64,000 nucleotides of DNA, from NCBI RefSeq assembly GCF_007474605.1, contig NZ_VHKL01000012.1, positions 21,037-85,036 on the forward strand, read 5' to 3'. Shown one piece after another: positions 1-9,159 of this stretch. Under the pieces are notes generated by a model. That model searched no databases. It was not told the origin of the DNA and was given only the letters and a program-made list of their open reading frames with translations. A program made the position numbers and the translations under genes. The number at the start of each line of letters is the position of its first letter. The first letter of the stretch is position 1. Source of the DNA: Rhodoligotrophos appendicifer. Its GTDB lineage: Bacteria > Pseudomonadota > Alphaproteobacteria > Rhizobiales > Im1.

Positions 1-146
1 TGCGCCGGGCTTTGGGCGAATATGTCATCGAGGGCGTCGAGACCACGATCCCGCTCTTCATCGATCTGCTGAAGGACGATGACATTATCGACGGCAATTA
101 CGATATTCATTGGCTGGAAAATTATCTCGAGCGCCGCCGGCAATGA
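1..146 (+). CDS. accC: Biotin carboxylase subunit of acetyl-CoA carboxylase, C-terminal end (partial)
   Basis: Only the last 47 codons are present; the frame opens before the window and ends at TGA 144-146. The residues read ...EYVIEGVETTIPLFIDL..., followed by an NYDIHWLE segment and an arginine-rich tail. This matches the conserved end of AccC, where the IxGVxTTIPL pattern belongs to the C-terminal biotin carboxylase domain. AccC carboxylates the biotin on AccB with ATP and bicarbonate, the first step of fatty acid synthesis in the cytoplasm. The aat gene starts 33 bases downstream on the same strand; accB-accC-aat is a familiar order in Hyphomicrobiales. Truncation is due only to the window edge. 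Confidence 0.88.
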   Translation, partial: RRALGEYVIEGVETTIPLFIDLLKDDDIIDGNYDIHWLENYLERRRQ

Positions 147-178
147 TGGACCGCGTGCTCGGTCAGTAAGAGACGACG

Positions 179-841
179 ATGAGCACCATCACGCCGCAGA
201 TCCTGCTCAAGGCCTATGCCGCCGGCATCTTTCCCATGGCGGAGAGCGCCGACGATGCGGGCCTGTACTGGATCGACCCCGAGCGTCGCGGCATCATCCC
301 CCTCGATGAGGTCCACGTCCCCCGCCGCCTCAAGCGCACCATCCGCCAGGGCGACTTCGAGGTCCGCATCGACAGCGATTTCGACGCCGTCATCGGCGCC
401 TGCGCCGAGCCCAAGCCGGGGCGCCGGTCCACCTGGATCAACAGCCGCATCCGTGGCCTCTACGGCCAGCTCTTTCGCATGGGCTTCTGTCATACGGTCG
501 AATGCTGGCAGGGCGACGCCTTGGTCGGCGGCCTCTACGGCGTCCGCGTCGGCGGCGCCTTTTTCGGCGAGAGCATGTTCTCCCGCACCCGCGACGCGAG
601 CAAGGTCGCCCTCATCCACTTGGTCGCCCGCCTGAATGCCGGCGGCTTCACCTTGCTCGACACCCAGTTCGTGACCGACCATCTGACCCGCTTCGGCGCC
701 CGCGAGATCCCCCGCGAGGACTACCACGCCATGCTGGACGAGGCCCTCTACATGGAAGGCGATTTCCACGCCTTTACCGAGGATGCCGACCCCGAAGCCG
801 TCCTCACCCTCGCCCAAGCCCTCCTCCCAACCGCCCCCTGA
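179..841 (+). CDS. aat: Leucyl/phenylalanyl-tRNA--protein transferase
   Basis: Aat transfers Leu or Phe from aminoacyl-tRNA to the N-terminal Lys or Arg of proteins, marking them for the ClpS/ClpAP N-end-rule pathway. The 220-residue length is typical. The N-terminus has the conserved [11 protein letters not shown] and [14 protein letters not shown] segments. The catalytic core follows with [28 protein letters not shown], and [16 protein letters not shown] near residues 160-175. The ATG at 179 lies after the sequence agacgacg; it follows accC closely, so co-transcription is likely. The stop is followed within a few bases by a palindromic repeat block, which may act as the 3' end of the transcript. 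Confidence 0.96.
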   Translation: MSTITPQILLKAYAAGIFPMAESADDAGLYWIDPERRGIIPLDEVHVPRRLKRTIRQGDFEVRIDSDFDAVIGACAEPKPGRRSTWINSRIRGLYGQLFRMGFCHTVECWQGDALVGGLYGVRVGGAFFGESMFSRTRDASKVALIHLVARLNAGGFTLLDTQFVTDHLTRFGAREIPREDYHAMLDEALYMEGDFHAFTEDADPEAVLTLAQALLPTAP

Positions 842-843
842 TC

Positions 844-1092
844 CCACCCGTCATCCCAGACGAAGCAAAGCGCAGATCCGGGACCGCCAAGACCTCAGAG
901 CCCTCATCCTGAGGAGGCCCGCAGGGCCGTCTCGAAGGACGGAACCCCATGCCGCCCGGGATCCCGGGCCAAGCCCGGGATGACAGTGATAAGAAAGTCC
1001 TCATCCTGAGGAGGCCCGCAGGGCCGTCTCGAAGGACGGGACCCCATGCGGCAAGAGATCCCCGGGTCGAGCCCCCGGCCGACAGCCAGAAC
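844..1092. repeat. Palindromic repeat block (family A split around B, then B and a decayed A tail)
   Basis: This fills the gap between aat and the alcohol dehydrogenase gene. An A head (850-887, GTCATCCCAG...GATCCGGGACC) is followed by the linker GCCAAGACCTC and a B element (902-942, CCTCATCCTGAGGAGG to GTCTCGAAGGAC). An A tail comes next (945-986, ending AAGCCCGGGATGACAG), then a second B (999-1039) and a degenerate A tail (1050-1092). The A unit therefore looks split by B. No gene is seen here; short reading frames across it are translated repeat. Confidence 0.85.
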
Positions 1093-1166
1093 AACCTCAC
1101 CCAAGCGCCCCCTTGACGCCGGCCTGCCTCCCACCCTCTACTCCACCTCCCCAGACGAGGCCCGCC

Positions 1167-2321
1167 GTGACCCCTTTCACCCTCAGCCGCACTCCAGAGA
1201 TCCTCGCCGGTCCCGGCGCTGTGGCAAGCCTGGCCGAGCGGCTCACCGCCTTGGCCGGTCCCGCCGCCCGCATCGTCCTGCTGGCCGATCCCGCTCTGGC
1301 GCGCCTCGGCATCACCACGCGGATCGCGCGGCAGCTGGCGGATGCCGGCCATCGCCCGCTGACCCTGCAGGCCGCTCCCGGCGAGCCCAAGGCGGCCGAC
1401 ATCGATGCAGCGACCGAGGATGCCCGCGCCCATGGGGCCACCGCCATCATCGGCCTCGGCGGCGGCTCGGCCCTCGATACAGCCAAGCTGCTGGCGGCGA
1501 CGGCAGCCTCCGGCAACCCCGTGGCCGATTACGCCTTCTGCGCCACGCCCCTCCCCGCCGCCCCCCTCGCGCTCATCGCCATCCCCACCACGGCCGGCAC
1601 CGGCTCCGAGGTCACCGCGACATGCGTCTTCACGGACGCGCGCAAGATCAAGGCCTGGGCCTGGGGCGATGCCTTGAAGCCCCGCCTGGCGATCCTCGAC
1701 CCCGAGCTCACCGTGGCGCTGCCGCCGGCGATCACCGCAGCGACCGGGCTCGATGCCCTCGTCCACGCCATCGAGGCTGCCACCGGCCGCCGCCGCTTCG
1801 CCGCCAACGACCTCTATGCCCATGCGGCGATCCGGCTGATTTCGGGGTCCTTCGAGCGCGCGCTCGCCCAGCCCCATGACCTCGACGCCCGCTTCGCAAT
1901 GCTTCTGGGCTCCACCTATGCCGGCCTCGCCATCGACAATGCCGGCACGGCGATCGCCCACACGATCGCCCATGCCCTGGCCGCCCTCGCCCCCGTCCCC
2001 CATGGCCGCGCCACCGCCATGGGCATGGCGGCGTCCATGGCCTGGGCCGTCTCGGGCGCACCCGACGCCTTCGCCGCGGTCGCCCTCGCCATGGGTGGAC
2101 CTGCCGAGGCGGATGTCGCCGTCGACCGTTTCCTCCGGCTGATCGAGGCCAGCGCCCTGGACCTGTCCCTGGCCGGCGACGGCATCTCCCTGAACCGCCC
2201 CGATCTCCTGGCCGATCAGATGCGTAGCCCCGAAAACGCGCCCATGCGCGCCAACACCGCCCGCGAGGTCACCGATGCCGACATCGACACCCTGGCCCGC
2301 GCCGTCTACGCTCTGGCCTGA
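1167..2321 (+). CDS. Iron-containing alcohol dehydrogenase family protein
   Basis: This is a 384-residue group III (iron-type) alcohol dehydrogenase: NAD(P)-dependent oxidation or reduction of an alcohol/aldehyde or keto-acid substrate in the cytoplasm. The N-terminal Rossmann-like half carries the nucleotide-binding GGGSALDTAK and the PTTAGTGSEVT motif. The C-terminal helical half carries the metal-site DALVHAIEA and HTIAHALAALAPVPHG, supplying the usual Asp and three His ligands. I prefer the GTG at 1167, which has CGAGG eight bases upstream; an ATG at 1113 would add 18 Pro/Thr-rich residues unlike the family. Maleylacetate reductase, lactaldehyde reductase and butanol-type dehydrogenases share this fold, so the substrate is not assigned. 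A repeat block lies on each side. Confidence 0.88.
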   Translation: MTPFTLSRTPEILAGPGAVASLAERLTALAGPAARIVLLADPALARLGITTRIARQLADAGHRPLTLQAAPGEPKAADIDAATEDARAHGATAIIGLGGGSALDTAKLLAATAASGNPVADYAFCATPLPAAPLALIAIPTTAGTGSEVTATCVFTDARKIKAWAWGDALKPRLAILDPELTVALPPAITAATGLDALVHAIEAATGRRRFAANDLYAHAAIRLISGSFERALAQPHDLDARFAMLLGSTYAGLAIDNAGTAIAHTIAHALAALAPVPHGRATAMGMAASMAWAVSGAPDAFAAVALAMGGPAEADVAVDRFLRLIEASALDLSLAGDGISLNRPDLLADQMRSPENAPMRANTAREVTDADIDTLARAVYALA

Positions 2322-2335
2322 GCATTTACCTCCAA

Positions 2336-2510
2336 GGCCTCATCCTGAGGAGCAGCCGAAGGCTGCGTCTCGAAGGACGGGACCCCATGCGGCTCCCCCC
2401 CGTCATCCCGGACGCGCCGCAGCGCGAAGCGGTGCTGCGCAGATCCGGGACCGCCAAGACCTCACCCCCTCATCCTGAGGACCCCCGCGCCGTCTCGAAG
2501 GACCAGGACG
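2336..2510. repeat. Palindromic repeat block (B, A head, B)
   Basis: Two B elements (about 2339-2381 and 2470-2502) flank a family A head (about 2401-2451) containing an internal insertion relative to other copies. The GGGACCCCATGCGGCTC module joins the first B to the A head, and GCCAAGACCTC joins the A head to the second B. The final B ends 11 bases before the next start codon, so its AAGGA becomes the ribosome-binding region of the gene at 2514. Confidence 0.8.
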
Positions 2511-2513
2511 CCC

Positions 2514-3620
2514 ATGAAGATCACCGACATCGAGGTCACCCACCACCGTCTCCCCCTCGACCCGCCCTTCAACGCGAGCTGGGACACGCGGCCGCGGACG
2601 CAGTTTTCCGCCACCATCGTCCGGGTCCACACCGATTCCGGCCTGACCGGCATCGGCTCCGGCGACGAGATGATCGGCTTCGAGGCCTATAAGCCGCTCT
2701 TTATCGGCCAGGACGCGCTCAGCCTGGAGCGCCATTTCCGCATCCTCGAGAACATCCAGTTCCACGGCAGCCGTTGCTGGCCCCTCGATCTCGCCCTCTG
2801 GGACCTCGCCGGCAAGGCTGCCAACCAGCCCGTCTGGCGCCTGCTCGGCGGCGCCTCGGGCCGCATCCGCGCCTATGCCTCCTCCGGCACCCTGCGCCAG
2901 CCGCAAGCCCTCGCCGACCAGGCCGAGCGCTTTCTGGAGCAAGGCTTTCCCGCCCTGAAGATCCGCTTCCATCGCGGCGACTGGCGCGACGACATCAAGG
3001 CCCTGGAAGCCGTCCGCGCCCGCCTCGGTAACCGTCTCGAGCTCATGGTCGACTGCAATCAGGGCTGGCGCATGCCTTGGGACGCAGCCCCGCCCTGGAC
3101 CCTGAAGGAGGCCCTGCCCGTCGCCCGCGCCCTGGAGGATCTCGACGTTTTCTGGATGGAGGAGCCTTTGCACCGGGGCGACGTGAAGGGCATGGCCGCC
3201 TTGCGCAGCAGGGTCGACATCCGCATCGCCGGTGCCGAGATGACCCGCGAGCTGCACGAGCTGCGCAGCCTGATCGAGGCCCGCGCCCTCGACGTGCTCC
3301 AGCCCGACGCGGCCCTGGTCGGCGGCATCTCCGGCCTGCGCCGCATCGCCACCCAGGCGGTGGATGCGGGCCTCATCTTCACCCCCCACACCTGGACCAA
3401 CGGCCTCGGCGTCTTAGCCAACGCCCATCTGACCGCAGCCTTGGGCAACGCACCCTTCCTGGAATATCCCTACGACCCCCCCGAATGGCCCCTGGCCGCC
3501 CGCGACTTCATGCTCGCCGAGCCCCTGCAAGCCCACAAAGGCTGGCTCGACCTCGGCACCCGCCCCGGCCTCGGCATCGCCCTGGACGAGGAACGGCTGA
3601 ACCAGACCAGGGTCGCTTAA
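2514..3620 (+). CDS. Mandelate racemase/muconate lactonizing enzyme family protein
   Basis: An enolase-superfamily enzyme of 368 residues, the usual length. Enzymes of this family abstract a proton alpha to a carboxylate using a divalent metal. The N-terminal capping domain begins MKITDIEVTHHRLPL. The barrel domain shows LKIRFHRG (the Lys-x-Arg/Lys acid-base position), metal ligands in LMVDCNQGW, FWMEEPL and RIAGAEM, and a C-terminal TPHTWTNGLG supplying the His of the His-Asp dyad. That pattern points to the mandelate racemase subgroup (sugar-acid dehydratases and racemases) rather than muconate cycloisomerases. The actual substrate cannot be read from sequence. The leader is entirely repeat DNA, with AAGGA or CAGGA 5-11 bases before ATG. 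It may share a pathway with the preceding alcohol dehydrogenase, but repeats separate them. Confidence 0.9.
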   Translation: MKITDIEVTHHRLPLDPPFNASWDTRPRTQFSATIVRVHTDSGLTGIGSGDEMIGFEAYKPLFIGQDALSLERHFRILENIQFHGSRCWPLDLALWDLAGKAANQPVWRLLGGASGRIRAYASSGTLRQPQALADQAERFLEQGFPALKIRFHRGDWRDDIKALEAVRARLGNRLELMVDCNQGWRMPWDAAPPWTLKEALPVARALEDLDVFWMEEPLHRGDVKGMAALRSRVDIRIAGAEMTRELHELRSLIEARALDVLQPDAALVGGISGLRRIATQAVDAGLIFTPHTWTNGLGVLANAHLTAALGNAPFLEYPYDPPEWPLAARDFMLAEPLQAHKGWLDLGTRPGLGIALDEERLNQTRVA

Positions 3621-3625
3621 TCACT

Positions 3626-3990
3626 GAACCCTCATGCCAAGGAGCAGCCCCCACATCCTCATTGCCGAGGAGCAGCCCTCACACCCTCATGCCGAGCAGC
3701 CTCGCCATCCTCCTGCCGAGGGAGCAGCCCTGACATCCTCATGCTGAGGAGCGGACGCCAGTCCGCGTCTCGAAGCATCCGGCCGCAATCCGCACCGACG
3801 ACCCAGCCGCCCATCCTTCGAGGCCTGCTGCGCAGGCACCTCAGGATGAGGATTCCCCCCGCACTCCGCCCCGGGCTGTCCCACACCCTCATGCTGAGGA
3901 GCGGACGCCAGTCCGCGTCTCGAAGCATCCAGCCCCACGGGACAACCCACGCCGCTGACCCCGAAACGGCCGAGAGGAGATGACACGCCT
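3626..3990. repeat. Repeat array upstream of the GIY-YIG gene
   Basis: The first ~110 bases are short irregular units of the form CCTCATGCCGAGG-AGCAGCCC-CACA. One complete 116-bp inverted-pair element follows at 3737-3852: a forward B-like arm CCTCATGCTGAGGAGC...GTCTCGAAGCATC, a spacer, then the reverse arm ATCCTTCGAGGC...CACCTCAGGATGAGGA. A second, truncated copy lies at 3887-3932. The array ends about 35 bases before the nuclease gene. No other gene is seen between 3621 and 4025. Confidence 0.85.
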
Positions 3991-4025
3991 CTGGCCTGCA
4001 CCTACACTGCAAGGGGGGCCGACGC

Positions 4026-4322
4026 ATGGGGGCATATGTCTACATTCTTCGCTGCGCGGACGGCAGATATTACGTCGGCAGCACCAGGACGGAGCTGGAG
4101 CGCCGGGTGTCGGAGCACAATCACGCCCTCCATGACGGCTTCACCGCCAAGCGGCGCCCTGTCGTCTTGGCCTATGCCGAGCATTTCGACCGCATCACCG
4201 ACGCCATCGCCTGCGAACGGCAGTGGAAGGGCTGGTCCCGCGCGAAGAAACAAGCCCTGATCGAAGGCCGCCTGGACCGCCTGCCCGCCCTCGCAAGCCG
4301 CCCCCGCAAACCCTCAAGCTGA
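4026..4322 (+). CDS. Small GIY-YIG nuclease domain protein
   Basis: A 98-residue stand-alone GIY-YIG domain of the YhbQ/UPF0213 type. It starts with the VYILRC strand and a YYVGST strand (the paired GIY...YIG signature), followed by the ELERRVSEH helix with the conserved Arg, and a C-terminal IACERQWKGWSRAKK segment carrying the conserved Glu. The family cuts DNA with one metal ion; the natural role of stand-alone members is mostly unknown. The ATG at 4026 follows a purine-rich AAGGGGGG. The gene is isolated from other genes and bounded on both sides by arrays of the same inverted-pair repeats (365 bp upstream, 660 bp downstream), which is the reason to look at it closely. Confidence 0.88.
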   Translation: MGAYVYILRCADGRYYVGSTRTELERRVSEHNHALHDGFTAKRRPVVLAYAEHFDRITDAIACERQWKGWSRAKKQALIEGRLDRLPALASRPRKPSS

Positions 4323-4982
4323 GAAACGCCCCGATCCTCAGGCTGAGGTGCAGCCCCCACACCCACACGCTGAGGTGCAGCCCCCACATCCTGATGTCGA
4401 GGAGCAGCCTCACATCCTCATTGCCGAGGGAGCAGCCCTCACATCCTCATGCTGAGGAGCGGACGCCAGTCCGCGTCTCGAAGCATCCGGCCGCAATCCG
4501 CACCGACGCCCCAGCCGCCCATCCTTCGAGGCCTGCTGCGCAGGCACCTCAGGATGAGGATTCCCCCCGCACCCCGCCCCGGGCTGCCCCCACACCCTCA
4601 CGCCGAGGGAGGAGCAGCCCCACACCCTCAAGCTGAGGTGCAGCCTCCCCATCATCATGCCGAGGGAGCAGCCCCTCACACCCTCATGCCGAGGGAGCAG
4701 CAGCCCTCACATCCTCATGCTGAGGAGCGGACGCCCGTCCGCGTCTCGAAGCATCCAGCCGCAATCCGCACCGACGCCCCAGCCGACCATCCTTCGAGGC
4801 CTGCTGCGCAGGCACCTCAGGATGAGGACTCCCCCCGCACTCCGCCCCGAGCCACCTCACACCCTCACGCCGAGGGAGGAGTAGCCCCACACCCTCATGC
4901 TGAGGAGCGGACGCCAGTCCGCGTCTCGAAGCATCCGGCCGCAATCCGCACCGACGACCCAGCCGCCCCGCGGGAGCCGCTG
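4323..4982. repeat. Repeat array downstream of the GIY-YIG gene
   Basis: Two complete 116-bp inverted-pair copies (4445-4560 and 4713-4828) and one truncated copy (about 4893-4970) are separated by runs of short units such as CCTCAAGCTGAGG, CCTCAGGCTGAGG and CCTCACGCCGAGG with AGCAGCCCC(A)CA between them. The complete copies are almost identical to the upstream copy at 3737-3852. The array runs to within a few bases of the stop codon of nrdJ on the minus strand. Frames reading through here are translated repeat, not genes. Confidence 0.87.
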
Positions 4983-4986
4983 CCCC

Positions 4987-7900
4987 TCAGCTGCACCCGC
5001 TCGTGCTGCCGCAGGTGTCGCATTTGAGGCAGGTCCCGTTGCGCACCATGGTGAAATTGCCGCATTCGCCGCAATTCTCCCCCTCATAGCCCTTCATCCG
5101 CGCCTCCGCCCGCAGCGAATAATCGTCCCGGATCGGTGCTGCGGCCTCTTCTGCAAAGCCGACTGTGAGCGTCGAGGTGACGGCCTCCGCGGCATAGGCA
5201 CCGGCATAGGCATGCTCCAGCTGGTGCTGCAGCGCGGCCGCCGCCCCGCCCGACATCTTCGGCATCACCACCACATTGCCCGACACTTTCTGCCGCACAT
5301 AGCCGGTGGACAGATATTTTGCCGCCGGAATGGCGCCCGGATGGCTGTGGACATGGTCCTGTCCGCTGCCGGCGGGCGCCTTGCCCTCGTCCACGCCTCG
5401 GCCCATGGCATCGAAGCCGATATCCGTGGGGTCCACATGGGCGAGGTCGTTGCGCCCGAGATAGGAGACGGCGAGCTCGCGGAACACGTAATCCAGGATC
5501 GAGGTCGCGTTCTTGATCGCCTCGTTCCCCGAGACCAGGCCCGCCGGCTCGAAGCGCGTGAAGGTGAAGGCCTCCACATATTCCTCCAGCGGCACGCCAT
5601 ATTGCAGGCCCAGCGACACGGCGATGGCGAAATTGTTCATCATCGCCCGGAAGGCCGCCCCCTCCTTGTGCATGTCGATGAAGATCTCGCCCAGGTTTCC
5701 GTCTTCATATTCGCCGGTGCGCAGATAGACCTTGTGGCCGCCGACGATCGCCTTCTGGGTATAGCCCTTGCGCCGGTGCGGCAGCTTCGCCCGCCTCTGC
5801 ACCTCGACGATGCGCTCGACGATCCGCTCCACCACCCGTTCGACCCGCTGCACCTGCGGCATCTCGAGGAACTCGTCGGCCTCCTCCTCGTCTTCCGCCA
5901 CCAGCTGCGAGGACAAAGGCTGCGACAGCTTGGATCCGTCGCGATAGAGCGCATTCGCCTTCAGCGCCAGGCGCCAGGACAGGAAATAGGCCTCCTGTGC
6001 CTCTTGCACCGTGGCGTCGTTCGGCATGTTGATGGTCTTCGAGATCGCCCCCGAGATGAACGGCTGGGCGGCCGCCATCATCCGGATGTGGCTCTCCACC
6101 GACAGGCAGCGCTTGCCGATGCGGCCGCAAGGATTGGCGCAGTCGAAGACCGGCAGGTCATGCGCCTGGAGATGCGGCGCGCCTTCCAGCGTCATCGCTC
6201 CGCAGCAGAAGGTGTTTGCCGCCTCGACATCGGCGCGCGAGAAGCCGATGGCCGCCAGCAGGTCGAAATTCATGTCGTTCAGCTGCTCGTCCGAGAGCTT
6301 CAGCACCTGGCGGCAGAACTCTTCGCCCAGGCTCCATTTGTTGAAGGCGAATTTGATGTCGAAGGCCGTTCCCAGCCCCTGTTCGATCTTCTCCAGCGCG
6401 GCGTCGCTGAAGCCCTTCGCCTTCAGCGTGGGATGGTTGATCCCCGGCGCGCCCTTCAGCGTCCCGTGGCCGACGGCATAGTCGACCATGTCCTTGATCT
6501 GCTCCGCCGGATAGCCCAGCGCCCGCAGCGCCTCGGGCACCGCCTGGTTGATGATCTTGAAATAGCCCCCGCCGGCGAGCTTCTTGAACTTCACCATGGC
6601 GAAATCCGGCTCGATGCCCGTGGTATCGCAATCCATCACCAGGCCGATCGTGCCCGTGGGCGCGATGACGGTCGCCTGCGCATTGCGGTAGCCGTGCCGT
6701 TCGCCCAGGCTGACGGCCTTGTCCCAGGCCGCTTTGGCATGCGCGATGAGCGCCGTGTCGCGGCAGGATTCCTGGTCCAGCGGCACCGGCGCGATGCTCA
6801 GCCCCTCATAGCCCGTGTCCCGTCCATAGGCGGCGTTGCGATGGTTGCGCATCACCTTCAGCATGGAGTCCCGGTTCTTCGGGAAGCCTTTGAAGGCTCC
6901 GAGCTCGGCGGCCATCTCCGCCGAGGTCGCATACGAGATGCCGGTCATCAGCGCCGAGATCGCCCCGCAGATCGCCCGTGCCTCCTCCGAATCATAGGCG
7001 ATGCCGGCCGTCATCAGCAATCCGCCGATATTGGCGAAGCCCAGGCCCAGGGTCCGGTATTCGTAGGACAGGAGCGCGATCTCCTTCGACGGGAACTGCG
7101 CCATCATCACCGAGATCTCGAGCACCAGCGTCCACAGCCGCGTGGCATGCTCGAACAGCTCGACCTCGAACTGCCCCGTCTCCTTGTTGCGGAACTGCAG
7201 CAGGTTGAGGGAGGCCAGGTTGCAGGCGGTATCGTCCAGGAACATGTATTCCGAACACGGGTTCGATGCCCGGATCGGCCCGCTGGCCGGGCAGGTATGC
7301 CAATCATTGATGGTGGTGTGGAACTGGATGCCGGGATCGGCGCAGGCCCAGGCGGCATAGCCGATCTTGTCCCACAGCTCGCGGGCCTTGACGACCTTGG
7401 CCGCCCCTTCCTTGTTGCGCCAGAACAGCGACCAGTCCCCGTCGGCAAGCACGGTCTCCAGGAACGCATCCGTCACCCGCACCGAATTGTTCGAGTTCTG
7501 GCCCGACACCGTGCGGTAGGCCTCCGAATCCCAATCCGTGTCATAGACGTCGAAATCGACCTTCTCCTGGCCCTGGCGCGCGGTCTCGATGACGCGGCGC
7601 ACATAGGCCTCCGGCACATGCGCCCGCCGCGCGGCCTTCACCGCCCGCTTCAGCGCCGGGTTCTTGGTCACGTCGAAGCAATCTTCGCCCGGTCCCTCGC
7701 AATTGATGCAGGCCTTCATCACCGTCGTAAGGTGCTGCTTGACGACCTTGGAGCCGGTGACGAGGGCTGCGACCTTCTGCTCTTCCTTCACCTTCCAGTC
7801 GACATAGGCCTCGATGTCGGGATGGTCGACATCGACCACCACCATCTTCGCGGCGCGCCGCGTGGTGCCGCCCGACTTGATGGCGCCCGCCGCCCGGTCG

Positions 7901-8682
7901 CCGATCTTGAGGAAGCTCATCAGTCCCGATGATTTGCCGCCGCCCGACAGGGGCTCGTTCTCGCCGCGGATGCGGGAGAAGTTCGAGCCCGTCCCCGAGC
8001 CGTATTTGAACAGCCGCGCCTCGCGGATCCACAGATCCATGATGCCGCCTTCATTCACCAGATCGTCGCCCACCGACTGGATGAAGCAGGCATGGGGCTG
8101 GGGATGCTCATAGGCCGATTTCGACTTGGTCAGCTTTCCCGTCGCCGGGTCCACGTAGAAATGGCCCTGGGACGGACCGTCGATGCCATAGGCCCAATGC
8201 AGGCCGGTATTGAACCATTGCGGGGAATTGGGGGCGCATTTCTGCGTCGCCAGCATGAAGCAGAGCTCGTCGTAAAAGGCGCGCGCATCCTCTTCCGAGC
8301 CGAAATAGCCGCCTTTCCAGCCCCAATAGGTCCAGGTTCCGGCGAGCCGGTGCGCCACTTGCTGAATGGAGGTCTCCGACACGAATCGCTCGGGCTTCGG
8401 CAGCCCCGCCAGGGCGGCCTCGTCGGGCACCGAGCGCCACAGCCAGGACGGCACGGTTTCTTCTTCGACGCGCTTCAGCCGCGCCGGCACGCCGGCCTTG
8501 CGGAAATATTTCTGCGCCAGGATGTCGGCGGCCACTTGGCTCCACGAGCTCGGGACCTCGATGTTTTCGAGCTTGAAGACGGTCGAGCCGTCGGGATTGC
8601 GGATCTCGCTGGTCGAGCGGCGGAACTCGATTCCGTCGAAAGGTGAATTTCCGGCGGAGGTGTAACGGCGCTCGATGCGCAT
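4987..8682 (-). CDS. nrdJ: Adenosylcobalamin-dependent (class II) ribonucleoside-diphosphate reductase
   Basis: NrdJ reduces ribonucleotides to deoxyribonucleotides using a thiyl radical generated from adenosylcobalamin, so it works with or without oxygen. At 1231 residues it matches the long alphaproteobacterial form. Recognisable segments include [16 protein letters not shown] and [11 protein letters not shown] in the first third, [16 protein letters not shown] near residue 474 (active-site NPCSE loop), and [21 protein letters not shown] Cys-rich C-terminal tail (CGECGNF...CLKCDTCGS) probably shuttles reducing equivalents or binds zinc. ATG 8682 has GGGAG at a good distance. It ends against a repeat array. 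No second ribonucleotide reductase is visible in the window. Confidence 0.97.
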   Translation of the reverse strand: MRIERRYTSAGNSPFDGIEFRRSTSEIRNPDGSTVFKLENIEVPSSWSQVAADILAQKYFRKAGVPARLKRVEEETVPSWLWRSVPDEAALAGLPKPERFVSETSIQQVAHRLAGTWTYWGWKGGYFGSEEDARAFYDELCFMLATQKCAPNSPQWFNTGLHWAYGIDGPSQGHFYVDPATGKLTKSKSAYEHPQPHACFIQSVGDDLVNEGGIMDLWIREARLFKYGSGTGSNFSRIRGENEPLSGGGKSSGLMSFLKIGDRAAGAIKSGGTTRRAAKMVVVDVDHPDIEAYVDWKVKEEQKVAALVTGSKVVKQHLTTVMKACINCEGPGEDCFDVTKNPALKRAVKAARRAHVPEAYVRRVIETARQGQEKVDFDVYDTDWDSEAYRTVSGQNSNNSVRVTDAFLETVLADGDWSLFWRNKEGAAKVVKARELWDKIGYAAWACADPGIQFHTTINDWHTCPASGPIRASNPCSEYMFLDDTACNLASLNLLQFRNKETGQFEVELFEHATRLWTLVLEISVMMAQFPSKEIALLSYEYRTLGLGFANIGGLLMTAGIAYDSEEARAICGAISALMTGISYATSAEMAAELGAFKGFPKNRDSMLKVMRNHRNAAYGRDTGYEGLSIAPVPLDQESCRDTALIAHAKAAWDKAVSLGERHGYRNAQATVIAPTGTIGLVMDCDTTGIEPDFAMVKFKKLAGGGYFKIINQAVPEALRALGYPAEQIKDMVDYAVGHGTLKGAPGINHPTLKAKGFSDAALEKIEQGLGTAFDIKFAFNKWSLGEEFCRQVLKLSDEQLNDMNFDLLAAIGFSRADVEAANTFCCGAMTLEGAPHLQAHDLPVFDCANPCGRIGKRCLSVESHIRMMAAAQPFISGAISKTINMPNDATVQEAQEAYFLSWRLALKANALYRDGSKLSQPLSSQLVAEDEEEADEFLEMPQVQRVERVVERIVERIVEVQRRAKLPHRRKGYTQKAIVGGHKVYLRTGEYEDGNLGEIFIDMHKEGAAFRAMMNNFAIAVSLGLQYGVPLEEYVEAFTFTRFEPAGLVSGNEAIKNATSILDYVFRELAVSYLGRNDLAHVDPTDIGFDAMGRGVDEGKAPAGSGQDHVHSHPGAIPAAKYLSTGYVRQKVSGNVVVMPKMSGGAAAALQHQLEHAYAGAYAAEAVTSTLTVGFAEEAAAPIRDDYSLRAEARMKGYEGENCGECGNFTMVRNGTCLKCDTCGSTSGCS

Positions 8683-9159
8683 AGGCGATCTCCCAAACTA
8701 AGGTCCAAATTCAAGTGAGCGACGGCCGGGCTACACGTTCGTACAGCACCGAATCTGCAACCGACGCTCCAGACACGACAAGCCCGCCACAGCCCCGCGA
8801 TGCGGCCGCGTCGGTCCCCTATACAGTCTGGATACGGTAGTTTCCCCGCTCCGCTGGGCGTTGCCCCGTTCATCCCCGAGGACGACTCCCAACGTGTCCT
8901 GATCATGCTACTCCGCCGCCGAAACGTCAACAGCTTGTGGCCATGGCGGGGCGGAAAACAATATCTAGCGATGCTAACGGTTTATTAACAGTTTACCCAC
9001 AATCTCCGCATGCCATGATTCCCTTGTGAACTCGACCTTTAATGACGCTTGGTGAAGTTGCGAACAGCCGCCAGGGTGGACGCGCCGCAGCCGTTGCGGC
9101 ATAAGTCGGCCTATGATTTATCAGCAACAGGTCCGCCTGAGCTTGATCGGTACGCGCCC
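8683..9159. other. Intergenic region between divergent nrdJ and the NDUFA12 gene
   Basis: This 477-base gap holds no convincing gene. Besides the nrdJ promoter candidate it contains an AT-rich stretch at 8955-9003 (ACAATATCTAGCG, GTTTATTAACAG, TTTACCCACA) in which NrdR- or DnaA-like sites could lie. No cobalamin-riboswitch landmark was recognised in the nrdJ leader. Unlike most long gaps in this window, it contains no family A, B or C palindromes. Confidence 0.5.
8902..8930 (-). promoter_or_regulatory. Candidate sigma70-type promoter for nrdJ
   Basis: Read on the minus strand, TTGACG (8930-8925), a 17-base spacer and CATGAT (8907-8902) give a near-consensus -35 and a 4/6 match at -10. The start point would lie about 210 bases before the nrdJ ATG, leaving a long untranslated leader. 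Identified by eye only. Confidence 0.4.

Noticed and set aside
1113..1166. The upstream ATG for the iron-type alcohol dehydrogenase.
   Set aside because: It would add a Pro/Thr-rich segment. The GTG at 1167 has a ribosome-binding sequence and the expected N-terminus.
3626..4982. Regular-looking repeats as a possible CRISPR array.
   Set aside because: Units vary in length, spacers are themselves repeated, and no cas genes are nearby. The units are palindromic inverted pairs.
4449..5027. Open frames with Arg/Pro-rich products across the repeat arrays (also at 3741-3983, 49244-49708, 51099-51434).
   Set aside because: They are translations of palindromic repeats; similar peptides recur in each block.
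4897..7932. A 1011-codon open frame on the plus strand opposite nrdJ.
   Set aside because: It is antisense to a confidently identified gene and has no domain similarity. Long antisense frames are expected in GC-rich coding DNA.
8683..8960. A cobalamin riboswitch before nrdJ.
   Set aside because: No recognisable B12-box or conserved core was found in the leader by eye.
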